In this document: piece by piece, positions 27,388 to 36,354 of the stretch | Layout of the letters: every line of letters begins with the position of its first letter | Position numbering within the stretch: position 1 is the first letter of the stretch | Source: Thermaceae bacterium | Lineage (GTDB): Bacteria; Deinococcota; Deinococci; Deinococcales; Marinithermaceae | Length of the DNA stretch: 64,000 bases | NCBI GenBank assembly: GCA_026985615.1 | Contig: JALSQD010000051.1 | Coordinates: forward strand, 1-64,000 | Direction: 5' to 3' | Program-made: the position numbers and the translations under genes | The notes under the pieces: model-generated | What the model was told of the DNA's origin: nothing | The model's database searches: none | The model's input: the letters and a program-made list of their open reading frames with translations, nothing else

Positions 27388-27426
27388 GTGGCCTGCATCT
27401 GGTAGCCAGTAGAAACCACAGGCCAC
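27388..27426. repeat. imperfect inverted repeat between upp and the wecA-like gene
   Basis: GTGGCCTG (27388-27395) and CAGGCCAC (27419-27426) form 8-bp arms around a smaller CTGG-TAG-CCAG hairpin; the surrounding text is built of TGGC/GCCA words. It could be a degenerate short repeat or an mRNA hairpin after upp. Confidence 0.45.
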
Positions 27427-27451
27427 TCGCCACAAGCAACTGGCCCTTACC

Positions 27452-28549
27452 ATGCCCACCCTCCTCCGCCACTACCTCGAGTCCCTGGGAATCGCCAATC
27501 CCACGGGCAGCGGCTGGTTGACCGTGGTCCTCACCTTTCTGGTGGCGGCGGTGGCCACCTGGCGCAGCGTGCCGGCGCTGGTGCGCTTCGCCCTGCGGGT
27601 GGGCTGGGCCGACGCCCCCAACGAGCGCCGCCTCAACCGCGAACCGCTGCCCAACGCAGGCGGGCTGGCCGTTTTCGGTGGGGTGGTGCTCGCCCTCACC
27701 GTAGCGCTGTTGCTGCGCCCCAACGTCCTCGACAACGTGCTGCTCAAGTTGATCGTCATCCTCTTCGGCGGCTCGCTGATGGTGCTTCTGGGCTTCATCG
27801 ACGACCAGTACGGCCTTCCCGCACTCTTCCGCCTGGGGGCGCAGGTGGCCGGCGCCCTGCTGCTCTACGCCGGGGGCGTGCGCATCGACGCCACCTTCGG
27901 CTACCCCATCGATCCCGCGCTCTCGGTGGGCCTCACCGTCCTCTGGATCGTGGGGATCACCAACGCTATCAACCTGCTCGATGGGGTGGACGGCCTCGCC
28001 GGTGGGGTGAGCCTGATCACCGCCGTCTTCCTGCTCGCCGCCAGCGCCCAGTTTGAGACCCGCGCCGCCGCCACGCTCCTGCTGGCGGCGGTGGCGGGGG
28101 CGGTGCTGGGCTTTTTGCGCCACAACCTCCACCCCAGCCACATCATCCTCGGAGACGCCGGGGCCTACTTTCTGGGCTACGTCCTCGCCGCCACCGCGAT
28201 CTTGGGCAACCTCAAGATCAGCACCGTCTGGGCACTGGTGCCCACCGCGCTCTTCTTGGCCATTCCCATCCTCGACACCACCCAGGTCTTCTTCCGCCGC
28301 CTGGCAGCACGCAAGAACCCGCTGGCCCACCCCGGCAAGGACCACCTGCACCACTGGCTGCTCGCCCGCGGCCTCGACCAGCACCGCGTGGCGGTGGTGC
28401 TGTGGGGGCTGACGCTTGCGAGCGGCACCCTGGCCATGCGCGTGCAGGGGATGAGCTGGGCCGTCACGCTTACCGCCGCCGCGGGCGCGGCGCTGCTGCT
28501 CGCCTTCGCCAGCTGGCGCCGCCGCCGCGCGGCCCGGAGAGAACCGTGA
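27452..28549 (+). CDS. undecaprenyl-phosphate GlcNAc-1-phosphate transferase, WecA/TagO type
   Basis: 365 residues with about ten TM helices. Membrane enzyme that starts surface polysaccharide synthesis by linking a sugar-1-phosphate to undecaprenyl phosphate. Family motifs: [20 protein letters not shown] (NERR substrate loop), [10 protein letters not shown] (acidic DD), [27 protein letters not shown], and the basic [16 protein letters not shown] (about 290-305, the HHH loop). Followed with a 4-nt overlap by a UDP-GlcNAc 2-epimerase, which supports wecA/tagO rather than mraY. ATG 27452 lacks a clear Shine-Dalgarno sequence. Confidence 0.9.
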   Translation: MPTLLRHYLESLGIANPTGSGWLTVVLTFLVAAVATWRSVPALVRFALRVGWADAPNERRLNREPLPNAGGLAVFGGVVLALTVALLLRPNVLDNVLLKLIVILFGGSLMVLLGFIDDQYGLPALFRLGAQVAGALLLYAGGVRIDATFGYPIDPALSVGLTVLWIVGITNAINLLDGVDGLAGGVSLITAVFLLAASAQFETRAAATLLLAAVAGAVLGFLRHNLHPSHIILGDAGAYFLGYVLAATAILGNLKISTVWALVPTALFLAIPILDTTQVFFRRLAARKNPLAHPGKDHLHHWLLARGLDQHRVAVVLWGLTLASGTLAMRVQGMSWAVTLTAAAGAALLLAFASWRRRRAARREP

Positions 28550-29691
28550 AGACCGTCACCCTCGCCTTCGGCACCCGCCCCGAGGCCATCAAGATGGCCC
28601 CGGTCTACCGAGCGCTCGCCGGGCGCGCGGGTCTGCGGGTGCGGGTGCTGCTCACCGGCCAGCACCGCCAGCAACTGGAGCAGGCGCTGGCTGTCTTCGA
28701 GGTGCCAGCCGACCGCGACCTCGAGGTGATGACCGAGCGCCAGCGGCTGCCCGATCTCTCTGGGCGCATCGTGCCCGCGGCGGCGCGGGCGCTGGTGGAG
28801 CTCGAAAGCGACTACGTCCTCGTCCACGGCGACACCCTCACCACCTTCGCGGTCGCCTGGGCGGCCTTCCTGGAAGGCATCCCGGTGGGCCACGTCGAGG
28901 CGGGGCTGCGCAGCGGACGGCTGGACGAGCCTTTTCCCGAGGAGGCCAACCGCCGCCTCACCGACGTCCTCACCGACCTCGCCCTCGCCCCCACGCCCAC
29001 CGCGGCGGCCAACCTGCGGGCCGAAGGCCACGACCCCGAGCGCATCGTGACCACGGGGCAGACGGGCATCGACGCGGTGCGCTTCGCCGCCGCCCGCGGC
29101 CGCCTGCCCCGGGGCCTGCCCCCCGGGCCCTACGTGACCGTGACGCTGCACCGGCGCGAGAACTGGCCCCAGCTCGCCGGGCTGGCCGCGGAGCTGGCGC
29201 GGGTGGCGCGGGCGCACCCGGAGTTCACCTTCGTCTACCCGGTGCACAAGAACCCGGTGGTGCGCGAGGCGGTGCGGCCGGCGCTCGCTGGACTGCCCAA
29301 CTTCGTGCTGCTCGAGCCCCTGGAGTTTTCCGAGATGGCCGCGCTGCTGGCGGCGAGCGAGCTGATCGTCACCGACTCCGGCGGCCTCCAGGAGGAAGGT
29401 GCGGCGCTGGGCGTGCCGGTGGTGGTGGCGCGCAACGTTACCGAGCGGCCCGAAGGGCTGGCTGCGGGCGCGTTGCGGCTCGGCGGCAACGACCCCGAAA
29501 AGCTCGCGCGCGCAGTGGACGAACTCTTGCGCGACCCCGACCAGCGCGCCCGCATGGCCGCCGCCCCCAACCCCTTCGGCGACGGCCGCGCGAGCGGACG
29601 CGTCGCCGACGCGGTGGCCTGGCGGTTGGGGCTGGGGCCGCGCCCGGCCGACTGGGCGCCTAGCCCGGAGGCCGGCCCAGACGCTGGGTGA
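28546..29691 (+). CDS. wecB: UDP-N-acetylglucosamine 2-epimerase (non-hydrolysing)
   Basis: 381 residues. Interconverts UDP-GlcNAc and UDP-ManNAc for surface polysaccharides. Motifs: [19 protein letters not shown] (1-20), [64 protein letters not shown] and the UDP-binding [16 protein letters not shown]. The GTG at 28546 overlaps the wecA-like stop (GTGA), with GGAGAG upstream as ribosome binding site. Its end overlaps the converging FAH-family gene by 32 nt. Confidence 0.95.
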   Translation: MKTVTLAFGTRPEAIKMAPVYRALAGRAGLRVRVLLTGQHRQQLEQALAVFEVPADRDLEVMTERQRLPDLSGRIVPAAARALVELESDYVLVHGDTLTTFAVAWAAFLEGIPVGHVEAGLRSGRLDEPFPEEANRRLTDVLTDLALAPTPTAAANLRAEGHDPERIVTTGQTGIDAVRFAAARGRLPRGLPPGPYVTVTLHRRENWPQLAGLAAELARVARAHPEFTFVYPVHKNPVVREAVRPALAGLPNFVLLEPLEFSEMAALLAASELIVTDSGGLQEEGAALGVPVVVARNVTERPEGLAAGALRLGGNDPEKLARAVDELLRDPDQRARMAAAPNPFGDGRASGRVADAVAWRLGLGPRPADWAPSPEAGPDAG

Positions 29692-30637
29692 GCCGGCCCA
29701 CGCCGTCGATCTCGGCGGTGACCTCCGCGCCCGGTGCGGGCCAGCGCTCGCTTTCGAGCGCCGAGCAGCCCGGGAAGGTACCGGTGGCCAGCACCGCGCC
29801 CACCTCGAGCGGCTCGCCTAGCGAGGCGTAGGCCACGGCCTCGCCCAGGTCGAAGCGGGGCCCGGCCGCCGAGCCCTCGCAGACAACCTCACCGTCCAGA
29901 CGTACCCGCCCCTCAAGCCGCTGCCAGTCGGGCAGCACCACGTCAGGCGTGACCACCTCGGCGGCGACGCCGGTGGCGAAGTTCTTTGCCTTGACGGGCC
30001 CGAAGCCCGAACGCATCTCCGCCGCCTGGACGTCGCGGGCGGAATAGTCGTTGACGACGAAGAAACCGCCGATGGCCGCGAGGGCCCCCTCGGGGCTGGC
30101 GTCGCGCAGCGGCCGCGCCAGCACGAAGCCGAGCTCGAGCTCGTAGTCGAGTGCGCGGGTATAGGCCGGCCAGGGCACCTCGGCCCCCTCGGTGAGGAAG
30201 GCGCGGGGATTGCCCAGGTAGTGGATCGGCCGCTGGTACCACAGCGCCGAAGGCCGCACCTTGGCGTGGGGCCGCCCAGTGACGCGCTCATAGAGCTGGA
30301 TGAAGCGGTAGGCCCGGGACATGAAACGTTTGAGCCAGCCCTTGGTGGCGCCGATCGCGTGGGCTTCGTAGAGCATGAAGTCGCGAAAGCTCGTCGGCTC
30401 GAAGGGCAAAAGCGCGTCCGGACGGACCGGCTGGGGCGGCCTCCCTTCTTCGCGGGCGCGGTCGAGCAGCTCGGCCGTACACTCCCGCAGCGCCACGCCC
30501 CCCGCCAGGAAGGCCAGCAGGTCGCGGGCCGCCCGGCCCAGCTCGGCCTCGAAAGGCGCGAGCGGGTACCAGGCGTCGGCATAACGGACGGCCACGCTGG
30601 CCTCGCCGTTTTCGAGCAGCAAACGCTTGAGGCGCAC
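29660..30637 (-). CDS. FAH-family hydrolase (fumarylacetoacetase type)
   Basis: 325 residues, longer than the FAHD1-like protein at 15.4 kb. N-terminal part about 1-90, then the catalytic domain: [15 protein letters not shown] (lid with Glu-His), [16 protein letters not shown] (metal-binding Glu pair), [14 protein letters not shown] (Asp), VKAKNFATG (catalytic Lys region), and [11 protein letters not shown]. It fits the hydrolases that cleave fumarylacetoacetate or ring-cleavage products. The GTG at 30637 follows the cyclase-family stop by 11 nt with a GGGGGG run upstream. The neighbouring cyclase suggests a small catabolic unit. Confidence 0.87.
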   Translation of the reverse strand: MRLKRLLLENGEASVAVRYADAWYPLAPFEAELGRAARDLLAFLAGGVALRECTAELLDRAREEGRPPQPVRPDALLPFEPTSFRDFMLYEAHAIGATKGWLKRFMSRAYRFIQLYERVTGRPHAKVRPSALWYQRPIHYLGNPRAFLTEGAEVPWPAYTRALDYELELGFVLARPLRDASPEGALAAIGGFFVVNDYSARDVQAAEMRSGFGPVKAKNFATGVAAEVVTPDVVLPDWQRLEGRVRLDGEVVCEGSAAGPRFDLGEAVAYASLGEPLEVGAVLATGTFPGCSALESERWPAPGAEVTAEIDGVGRLTQRLGRPPG

Positions 30638-30648
30638 CGCCGGCCCCC

Positions 30649-31410
30649 CTAGTCGAGGATCGCCACGACCCGCGCCGGCCCGGCGCTGGCGCGCTCGATC
30701 TTGAGCGGAAAGGCTGCCACCTTGAAGCCGAAGGGGGGCAGCGCGTCCAGGTTAACCAGCCGCTCAATCTGGGCGTAGGGCAGGTCGGCCTGGTGCGCCG
30801 CCCAGAAAATGCCGGGCCGCTTTTCCCGCAGCGCCGCCTCCGCTTGCAGATCCAAAGGCGCGTCCCAGCTCCAGGCGTCGATGCCCATCACCCGCACGCC
30901 GCGGTCGAAGAGCCAGCGGGTGGCCTCGGGGCTCACGCCAGGGCCCATCAGGAAGTAGTCGGGGTGGCCGTAGAAGGCGTCCATGCCGGTGCGCACGAGT
31001 ACAATGTCGAGCGGCTTGAGGGTGTAGCCGATGCGCTCGAGCTCCGCCTCGATATCGGCCACCTCGACTACCTGGCCGCGCTCGCGGCCCGTCATGTCGA
31101 GCACCACGCCGTCGGAGAAGAACCACTCGAGCGGCAACCGGTCCACCGTGGCCGCGGGCTTGCCCCCGACGTGGCTGTTGTAGTGGTAGGGCGCGTCCAC
31201 GTGGGTGGCGTCGTGGGTACCGAGGCGGGTGATCGTCTCGACGGCCCAGCCCTCGCCGTCGCGCAGCAGCTCGGGCGGCACCCCGAAGAGGGCCTGGATC
31301 TGCTGGGCGCCGGTGGCGTGGTCGGCGTATTCGATCGAAGTCTTGAAGAACTCGGGCGTTTCCTCGGGGCTGTTCGCGATCGTCGCGGACAAATCGATGA
31401 ACCGTGGCAT
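30649..31410 (-). CDS. cyclase-family metal hydrolase (kynurenine formamidase-like)
   Basis: 253 residues. The metal motif is LGTHDATHVDAPYHY (about 79-93), the signature of the cyclase/kynurenine formamidase family, and a later His-Glu pair seems replaced by IDAWSWDAPL. MPRFIDLSATIANSP is a typical N terminus. It hydrolyses amide or lactone-type bonds in aromatic or isatin-like compounds in known members. It stands 33 nt after the MFS exporter gene and 11 nt before the FAH gene on the same strand. The substrate is not clear. Confidence 0.85.
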   Translation of the reverse strand: MPRFIDLSATIANSPEETPEFFKTSIEYADHATGAQQIQALFGVPPELLRDGEGWAVETITRLGTHDATHVDAPYHYNSHVGGKPAATVDRLPLEWFFSDGVVLDMTGRERGQVVEVADIEAELERIGYTLKPLDIVLVRTGMDAFYGHPDYFLMGPGVSPEATRWLFDRGVRVMGIDAWSWDAPLDLQAEAALREKRPGIFWAAHQADLPYAQIERLVNLDALPPFGFKVAAFPLKIERASAGPARVVAILD

Positions 31411-31443
31411 GCCGTTCCCTCCCCAATCGGATTTGAGGGCAGC

Positions 31444-32637
31444 CTACCACGAAGCCCGCTGGGCCGCCCACAGGCGGACCAGTGCCCAGCCGGCGAGCGC
31501 CAGCAGCGCTAGCACGCCGGCGGCCGCGCGCCCGCCCAAAGCGTCCATGAGCCATCCCGTCAGGTACGATCCCGGCGGCCCCGAACCCAGTAGGGCCAGC
31601 GAGTAGATCGAGATCACCCGCCCCCGCAACGCGTCGGGCACCGCGGTCTGGATGAGGGTGTTCGTTCCCACCAGGGTGAGCACCATCCCGAGCCCGCCCA
31701 GCGCCATCACCCAGGCCGCCCCCCAGGCGTCCAGCGGCAGCGCCAGCAGCAGGTGCGCCGCGACCAGGATCAGGACCCCCAGGTCGATGCGCCTGAGGTG
31801 GAAGTTGCGCGCGAGCGCCTGCCCTACCGCGCCCACCAGCGCGCCCGCGCCCATGGCGCTCATGATGCCGCCGTAGCCTTCGGCGTCGAGCCCCAGCACC
31901 AGGCGGGCGTAGGCGGGGATGAGGGTTTGGAAGTTGAGCACGAAGGTGCCCACCCAGAAGATCAGCACGATCGCGGAAAGGACCTCGGGCGTGCGCCGCA
32001 CGTAGGCGAGCCCCTCGGCGATCTGGGCGCGCCAGGAACCGCGCGCGCCCACCGCCGCGCGCCCCACCGGAACGAAAACAAGGAAGACCAGCATGGGCAC
32101 GAAGGAAAGCCCGTTGACGGCGAAGGCCCAGCCCATGCCGGCCCGAGCGATCAAGATGCCCGCCACCGCCGGGCCCACCAGACGCGAGACGTTGAAGCTG
32201 AAGGAGTTGAGCGCTACCGCGCCCGGGTAGCGCTCGCGCCCGGCGAGCTCCACCGTGAAGGCCTGGCGCGCCGGCAGATCGAGGACGTTGGCGAGGCCGT
32301 AGAGGGCGGCGAAGAGCAGCACCCAGCCGTAGGTGACGGTGCCCGTGGCCACCAGCGCGGCCATCCCCAGCGCCAGCAGGGCCATGCTGCTCTGGGTGAG
32401 GCGCAGGAGCGTCCTGCGGGGCAGGCGGTCGGCGAGCACGCCCGCGGGCAGGCTGAAGAGGAGCGAGGGCGCAAACTGCAACGCCACCACCAGCCCCAGC
32501 CGCTCGGCCGAGCCGGTCAGCTCGATCACCAGCCAGGCCTGGGCGGCAGCCTGCATCCAGGTGCCCATCTGGCTGATGAAGAGGCTGATCCAGTAGCCGC
32601 GGTAGTGAGGGTCGCGTAGGAGCTCGAGCGCCGGCAC
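31444..32637 (-). CDS. MFS efflux transporter (EntS/MFS_3 type)
   Basis: 397 residues with 10-12 TM helices. ISQMGTWMQAAAQAWLVIEL and LLFSLPAGVLADRLPRRTLL (the A motif between TM2 and TM3) are typical of the MFS_3/DHA3 exporters; the duplicate AMGAGALVGAVGQALA marks the second half. Probably exports a drug, siderophore or metabolite. The GTG at 32637 has TAGGCT 6 nt upstream (leaderless) and a TGACC/GGTCA palindrome further up, suggesting repressor control. Confidence 0.87.
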   Translation of the reverse strand: MPALELLRDPHYRGYWISLFISQMGTWMQAAAQAWLVIELTGSAERLGLVVALQFAPSLLFSLPAGVLADRLPRRTLLRLTQSSMALLALGMAALVATGTVTYGWVLLFAALYGLANVLDLPARQAFTVELAGRERYPGAVALNSFSFNVSRLVGPAVAGILIARAGMGWAFAVNGLSFVPMLVFLVFVPVGRAAVGARGSWRAQIAEGLAYVRRTPEVLSAIVLIFWVGTFVLNFQTLIPAYARLVLGLDAEGYGGIMSAMGAGALVGAVGQALARNFHLRRIDLGVLILVAAHLLLALPLDAWGAAWVMALGGLGMVLTLVGTNTLIQTAVPDALRGRVISIYSLALLGSGPPGSYLTGWLMDALGGRAAAGVLALLALAGWALVRLWAAQRASW

Positions 32638-32643
32638 GGCCTC

Positions 32644-32649
32644 AGCCTA
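32644..32649 (-). promoter_or_regulatory. -10 box for leaderless MFS transporter mRNA
   Basis: TAGGCT on the minus strand, 6 nt before the GTG at 32637. Confidence 0.5.
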
Positions 32650-32658
32650 CCGCAAAAC

Positions 32659-32672
32659 TGACCGACCGGTCA
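32659..32672. promoter_or_regulatory. TetR-type operator in front of the MFS exporter
   Basis: TGACCGACCGGTCA: 6-bp arms TGACCG/CGGTCA around AC. It occupies the -35 region of the MFS promoter. Operators of this form are used by TetR-family repressors, including in Thermus. Confidence 0.65.
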
Positions 32673-32693
32673 TTCTTTGCTCCCTAAAGCGCG

Positions 32694-32719
32694 CGCCGCG
32701 CCCCATCCGGGGCGCGGCG
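32694..32719 (-). terminator. hairpin terminator after the TRAP operon
   Basis: On the minus strand CGCCGCGCCCC and GGGGCGCGGCG form perfect 11-bp arms around a 4-nt loop; only a short CTTTAG follows, so termination may be incomplete. Confidence 0.6.
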
Positions 32720-32732
32720 TGGAGCAGACGGC

Positions 32733-34739
32733 CTAGCGTCCCCGCCGGCCCAGCACCACCGCCAGGGCCAGCAGCGCGAAGCCACCCAGGTTCACCGTCA
32801 GCGAGGGCCAGAAAAGCCCCACGCCCGCGGCCACAAGCAGCAGCCGCTCGTAGGGTTTTGCCTCGCGGAACATGTAGCCCTCAAGCGCAGCCGCAAAGAC
32901 CCACAGCCCCAGGAGACCGCGGGTGAGGTCGATCGCGATCTGCGTCGGCGTCCCGGTAAACATGATGCCGGGGGCGTAGACCATAAGCAGCGGAATCAGG
33001 TAGAGCCCCTTGGCGAACTTCCAGGCCTGTACGCCCGCGCGCATGGCGTCGGTGCCCGCGAGGCCCGAGGCGGCGTAGGCCGCGAGCGCCACCGGCGGGG
33101 TGACGTTGGAGTCCTGGCTGTACCAGAAGACGATCAAGTGGGCGATGATGAGCGGCACGCCCAGATCCTGCAGCGCCGGCCCAGCGAGGACGACGAGCAC
33201 GATGTACGATGCCGTCACCGGCAGCCCCATGCCGAGCACCAGGCTCGCGAGCGCTACTAGCAAAAGCGCGAGCAGCAGGTGCCCGCCCGAGGCCGAGACC
33301 ACCAGGTGACTGAACTTGAGCCCCACCCCGGTCAACCCAACCACGCCCACGACGATGCCCGCCGCGGCCGTGGCCACGGAGACGGGGATGGCCGACATCG
33401 CCCCCGAAACCAGCCCCTGCACCAGCCGCGGCAGGTTCAGCGGACTGTAGGGGCTGAGGCTGCTGGCGATGACCATGCCCACCACCAGGTAGAACTGCCA
33501 TAGCGCGAAGCCGCGGCTCGGCTGGAAGCCGATGTAGAGGAGGTAGCCCATTGCCGCCAGGTGCAGGAGCACGTGCAGCCGCCGGCCCGCCTCGCTGCCC
33601 GGCCGCGGCCGCAGGTTGCTGGCGAGCATGATGGCCAGCACGCCGATGAAACCCACCTTCATCGCGCTGACGCCCTTGAAGAGGTAGTAGATCAAGATGA
33701 AGAGCGGGATCAGGTAATGCCACCCCTCGAGCATCACCTTCTTGGTGGAAGGCAGCTCGCTAGCCGGCATGCCACGCATGCCGCGCTTGGCCGCGATAAG
33801 GTCCACGAAAAGGTAGACGGTGAGGAAGTAGAGGATCGCCGGCACGATCGAGAGCTTGACCACCGTAAGGTAGGGCGTCTGGGTGTACTCGGCGATGAGG
33901 AAGGCCCCCGCGCCCATGATGGGCGGCATGATCTGCCCGCCGGTGCTGGCGGCGGCCTCCACCCCGGCGGCCTCCTCGGGCTTGTAGCCCAGCTTCTTCA
34001 TCAGGGGAATGGTGAAGGCGCCGGTGGTCACCACGTTGGCGATGGCCGATCCCGAGAGCGAGCCCATGAAGGCGCTCGCCACCACGCTGGCCTTCGCCGG
34101 GCCGCCCCGGCTCTTGCCGGCGAGAGCGTAGGCCAGGTCGATGAAGAACTTGCCAGCCCCGGTAGCCTCGAGCAGCGCGCCGAAGAGGATGAAGATGAAG
34201 ACGAAGGTGGCGGCCACGCCCAGCGGCACGCCGAAGATGCCCTCGGTGGTCAGGTAGAGCTGCCCCACCAGCCGCTCGGTGCCGTAGCCCTTGTGCGCCA
34301 GCACGCCGGGCATGTGGGGGCCGACGTAGGCGTAGATGATGAAGAGGGCCGAGATGATCGTCATCGGCCAGCCGATGGCGCGCCGCGTCGCCTCGAGCAC
34401 GAGCAGCACCGCGAGCACGCCCATGTAGATGTCAGAGGGCTCCCACCAGCCGAAGCGGTCGATGATGGCGTTGTAGTTGAAGTAGATGTAACCGCCCATC
34501 GCCAGGCTGGCGGCAATCAGGGCGCCGTCCGCCAGCCAGCGCAGCGCCGCGGGCCAGCGCCGGCTCACCGGCGTGGAGAGGAAGAGCAGCACCAGGATGA
34601 AGGTCAGGTGGATCGAGCGCTGGTAGATGGCCGTCATCGGCGCATAGCCGGCGGTGTAGATCTGGAAGGCCACCAGCAGCAGGGCTACCACGGCCAGTAC
34701 CGCGCTCAGGAAGGTTCGGGGGGAACTCGTTTCATTCAC
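32733..34739 (-). CDS. TRAP transporter fused permease (small plus large subunits)
   Basis: 668 residues with about 16-18 TM helices: an N-terminal four-helix DctQ-like part (about 1-130) fused to a DctM-like part. Conserved-looking stretches are FGALLEATGAGKFFIDLAYA, ASAFMGSLSGSAIANVVTTG and STGGQIMPPIMGAGAFLIAE, diagnostic of TAXI-type permeases, plus VLGMGLPVTASYIVLVVLAG. It imports an unknown organic anion using the sodium or proton gradient. I choose the GTG at 34739, which has GAGGTG 6 nt upstream and overlaps the DUF1850 stop by 8 nt; a GTG at 34748 is possible. Confidence 0.92.
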   Translation of the reverse strand: MNETSSPRTFLSAVLAVVALLLVAFQIYTAGYAPMTAIYQRSIHLTFILVLLFLSTPVSRRWPAALRWLADGALIAASLAMGGYIYFNYNAIIDRFGWWEPSDIYMGVLAVLLVLEATRRAIGWPMTIISALFIIYAYVGPHMPGVLAHKGYGTERLVGQLYLTTEGIFGVPLGVAATFVFIFILFGALLEATGAGKFFIDLAYALAGKSRGGPAKASVVASAFMGSLSGSAIANVVTTGAFTIPLMKKLGYKPEEAAGVEAAASTGGQIMPPIMGAGAFLIAEYTQTPYLTVVKLSIVPAILYFLTVYLFVDLIAAKRGMRGMPASELPSTKKVMLEGWHYLIPLFILIYYLFKGVSAMKVGFIGVLAIMLASNLRPRPGSEAGRRLHVLLHLAAMGYLLYIGFQPSRGFALWQFYLVVGMVIASSLSPYSPLNLPRLVQGLVSGAMSAIPVSVATAAAGIVVGVVGLTGVGLKFSHLVVSASGGHLLLALLLVALASLVLGMGLPVTASYIVLVVLAGPALQDLGVPLIIAHLIVFWYSQDSNVTPPVALAAYAASGLAGTDAMRAGVQAWKFAKGLYLIPLLMVYAPGIMFTGTPTQIAIDLTRGLLGLWVFAAALEGYMFREAKPYERLLLVAAGVGLFWPSLTVNLGGFALLALAVVLGRRGR

Positions 34740-35223
34740 AGCGCACACCTCGCAGCGCGTACCACCGGGGCCGCCGTACCACCTCGAAGCGGCCGCGGGC
34801 GTGGGGCGCCAGGCGCGAGAGGTCGCAGCGCCGCCCGCCCACGATCAGGGTGTGGTGGATCTCGGGGCTCCCGATACGCAAAACCATGCCGTCGGCCCGC
34901 TCGTTGATGTCGACGATGGCCACCGCGTGCCCCTCCTCGGAGACGGTACGTCCGCGCCCGGCGATCTCGCCCAGCCCCGCGGCGAACCAGGGGTTGTGGG
35001 TCTCCATGAGCCAGAGGTCGCCATCGCGCACCTCGAAGACCTCGCGCACGGGGATGGACGAGACCGAGTGGATCCAGGTGAGCTCCACCCGCTCGCCCGC
35101 ACGCACCGGGTAACGCAACGTCCCCACCCCCTCCACGGAGACCTCCAGCACGTCGGTGGGCCAAAGCGCCCAGGCAAGCAACAGGGCCCCCAACACGGCG
35201 AGCGCGTAGGGGGCCCAGCGCAT
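34732..35223 (-). CDS. DUF1850 protein of the TAXI-TRAP operon
   Basis: 163 residues. An N-terminal membrane segment (YALAVLGALLLAWALW) and a beta-rich rest (GERVELTWIHSVSSIPVREVF; RIGSPEIHHTLIVGGRRCDL). DUF1850 genes are regularly found between the binding protein and the fused permease of TAXI-type TRAP transporters, as here; their role is unknown. It starts 9 nt after the binding-protein stop and overlaps the permease start, so all three are one transcript. Confidence 0.85.
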   Translation of the reverse strand: MRWAPYALAVLGALLLAWALWPTDVLEVSVEGVGTLRYPVRAGERVELTWIHSVSSIPVREVFEVRDGDLWLMETHNPWFAAGLGEIAGRGRTVSEEGHAVAIVDINERADGMVLRIGSPEIHHTLIVGGRRCDLSRLAPHARGRFEVVRRPRWYALRGVRCE

Positions 35224-35232
35224 GGAGAAGGA

Positions 35233-36204
35233 TTACTTCGCGGGCTTGAGGTGATCGGGCACGGTCAGGCCGATCTCCTCGAAGTACTTGATGGCGCCCG
35301 GGTGCAGCGGGATGAGCGTAGCCTTGAGGACGTACTCGGGGCTGATCGTCTTACCCGCGGGGTGGATCTGCCCCAGCTCGTCCACGTGCTCGAAGAGCGC
35401 CTTGGTGAGCTGGTAGACGAGCTCGGTGTCGTCGTTGGCGTTCACGAAGAGAACGTTGGGCGTACCCACGGTGAGGCAGTCGTAGTCGACGCCCTTGTAG
35501 GTGCCGGCGGGGATGGTGAAGGGCTTGTAGTAGGGGTTCTCCGCCGAGACCTTGGCCTGCTCCTCGGGGGTCATGCAGATGAGGACCATCTGGCGGGTGG
35601 TCGAGAGGTCGACCAGCGAACCGGGGCCGAGGCCCACGGACCAGGAGCCCACGTCGATGGTGCCGTCCTTGAGCGCGGAGACCTGCTCGGCGAAGGAGAG
35701 GCGGAACTCCTTGAAGTCCTTGCCGGGGACGTAGCCCAGGGTCTTGAGGATGGCCTGGGTCATCACCGCCGTGCCCGAGCCGGGAGCACCGGTGGAGACG
35801 CGCTTGCCCTTGATGTCGGGGATAGCCTTGATGCCGGTCTCGGCCACGGTCACGAACTGCCAGGCGTTGGGGTACATCGCGCCGATGGCCAGGATAGGCT
35901 GGGGCTTGCCCTTGAACTTACCCTCGCCCTTGTAGGCCTGCACCACCACGCCGCTGGTGCCGAGCGCGGCCTGGGCCTCGCCGCTTGCCACCAGACGCAC
36001 GTTCTCGACCGAGGCGCCGGTCACCTCGGCGCTGGCCTCGACGCCGGGCACGTAGTCGGTCCAGATCTGGGCGATGCCGCCGCCCAGCGGGTAGTAGACG
36101 CCGCCGGTGCCGCCGGTCGCCAGCGAGATGCGGGTGACCTGGGCGAAGGCCATACCTAGGGCCAGCAGGCCCGCCAATACGAGAAGTCCACGCTTTAGCT
36201 TCAT
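35233..36204 (-). CDS. TAXI-family TRAP transporter substrate-binding protein
   Basis: 323 residues. Signal peptide MKLKRGLLVLAGLLALGMAFAQ (Sec, no lipobox). ISLATGGTGGVYYPLGGGIAQ (about 26-46) is the TAXI signature, followed by VENVRLVASGEAQAALGTSG; later GAPGSGTAVMTQAILKTLGY and IHPAGKTISPEYVLKATLIP. Periplasmic ligand capture for the fused permease. The ATG at 36204 is preceded by a strong GGAGGTGG. The promoter upstream is near-consensus. TAXI proteins bind glutamate or other carboxylates in known cases; the ligand here is unknown. Confidence 0.93.
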   Translation of the reverse strand: MKLKRGLLVLAGLLALGMAFAQVTRISLATGGTGGVYYPLGGGIAQIWTDYVPGVEASAEVTGASVENVRLVASGEAQAALGTSGVVVQAYKGEGKFKGKPQPILAIGAMYPNAWQFVTVAETGIKAIPDIKGKRVSTGAPGSGTAVMTQAILKTLGYVPGKDFKEFRLSFAEQVSALKDGTIDVGSWSVGLGPGSLVDLSTTRQMVLICMTPEEQAKVSAENPYYKPFTIPAGTYKGVDYDCLTVGTPNVLFVNANDDTELVYQLTKALFEHVDELGQIHPAGKTISPEYVLKATLIPLHPGAIKYFEEIGLTVPDHLKPAK

Positions 36205-36235
36205 ATCCACCTCCGGGTAAACTTTGTCCGCTTTC

Positions 36236-36264
36236 ATCCTAAGCATCTTTATGCGAGTTGTCAA
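36236..36264 (-). promoter_or_regulatory. near-consensus sigma-A promoter of the TAXI-TRAP operon
   Basis: On the minus strand TTGACA (36264-36259), a 17-nt spacer and TAGGAT (36241-36236); the leader is about 25-30 nt long. Confidence 0.8.
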
Positions 36265-36301
36265 AAATCCGTCCATCGCACGCACCCGCCAGGGCCGTCC
36301 C

Positions 36302-36330
36302 TTGCCTCGAGACACGGCCCTCCGTATGCT
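36302..36330 (+). promoter_or_regulatory. sigma-A promoter of glutaryl-CoA dehydrogenase gene
   Basis: TTGCCT (36302-36307), 17-nt spacer, TATGCT (36325-36330), about 25 nt before the ATG. It diverges from the TAXI-TRAP promoter about 40 nt away. Confidence 0.6.
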
Positions 36331-36354
36331 TGGGGCTAGAAAGTGAGGTAGACG

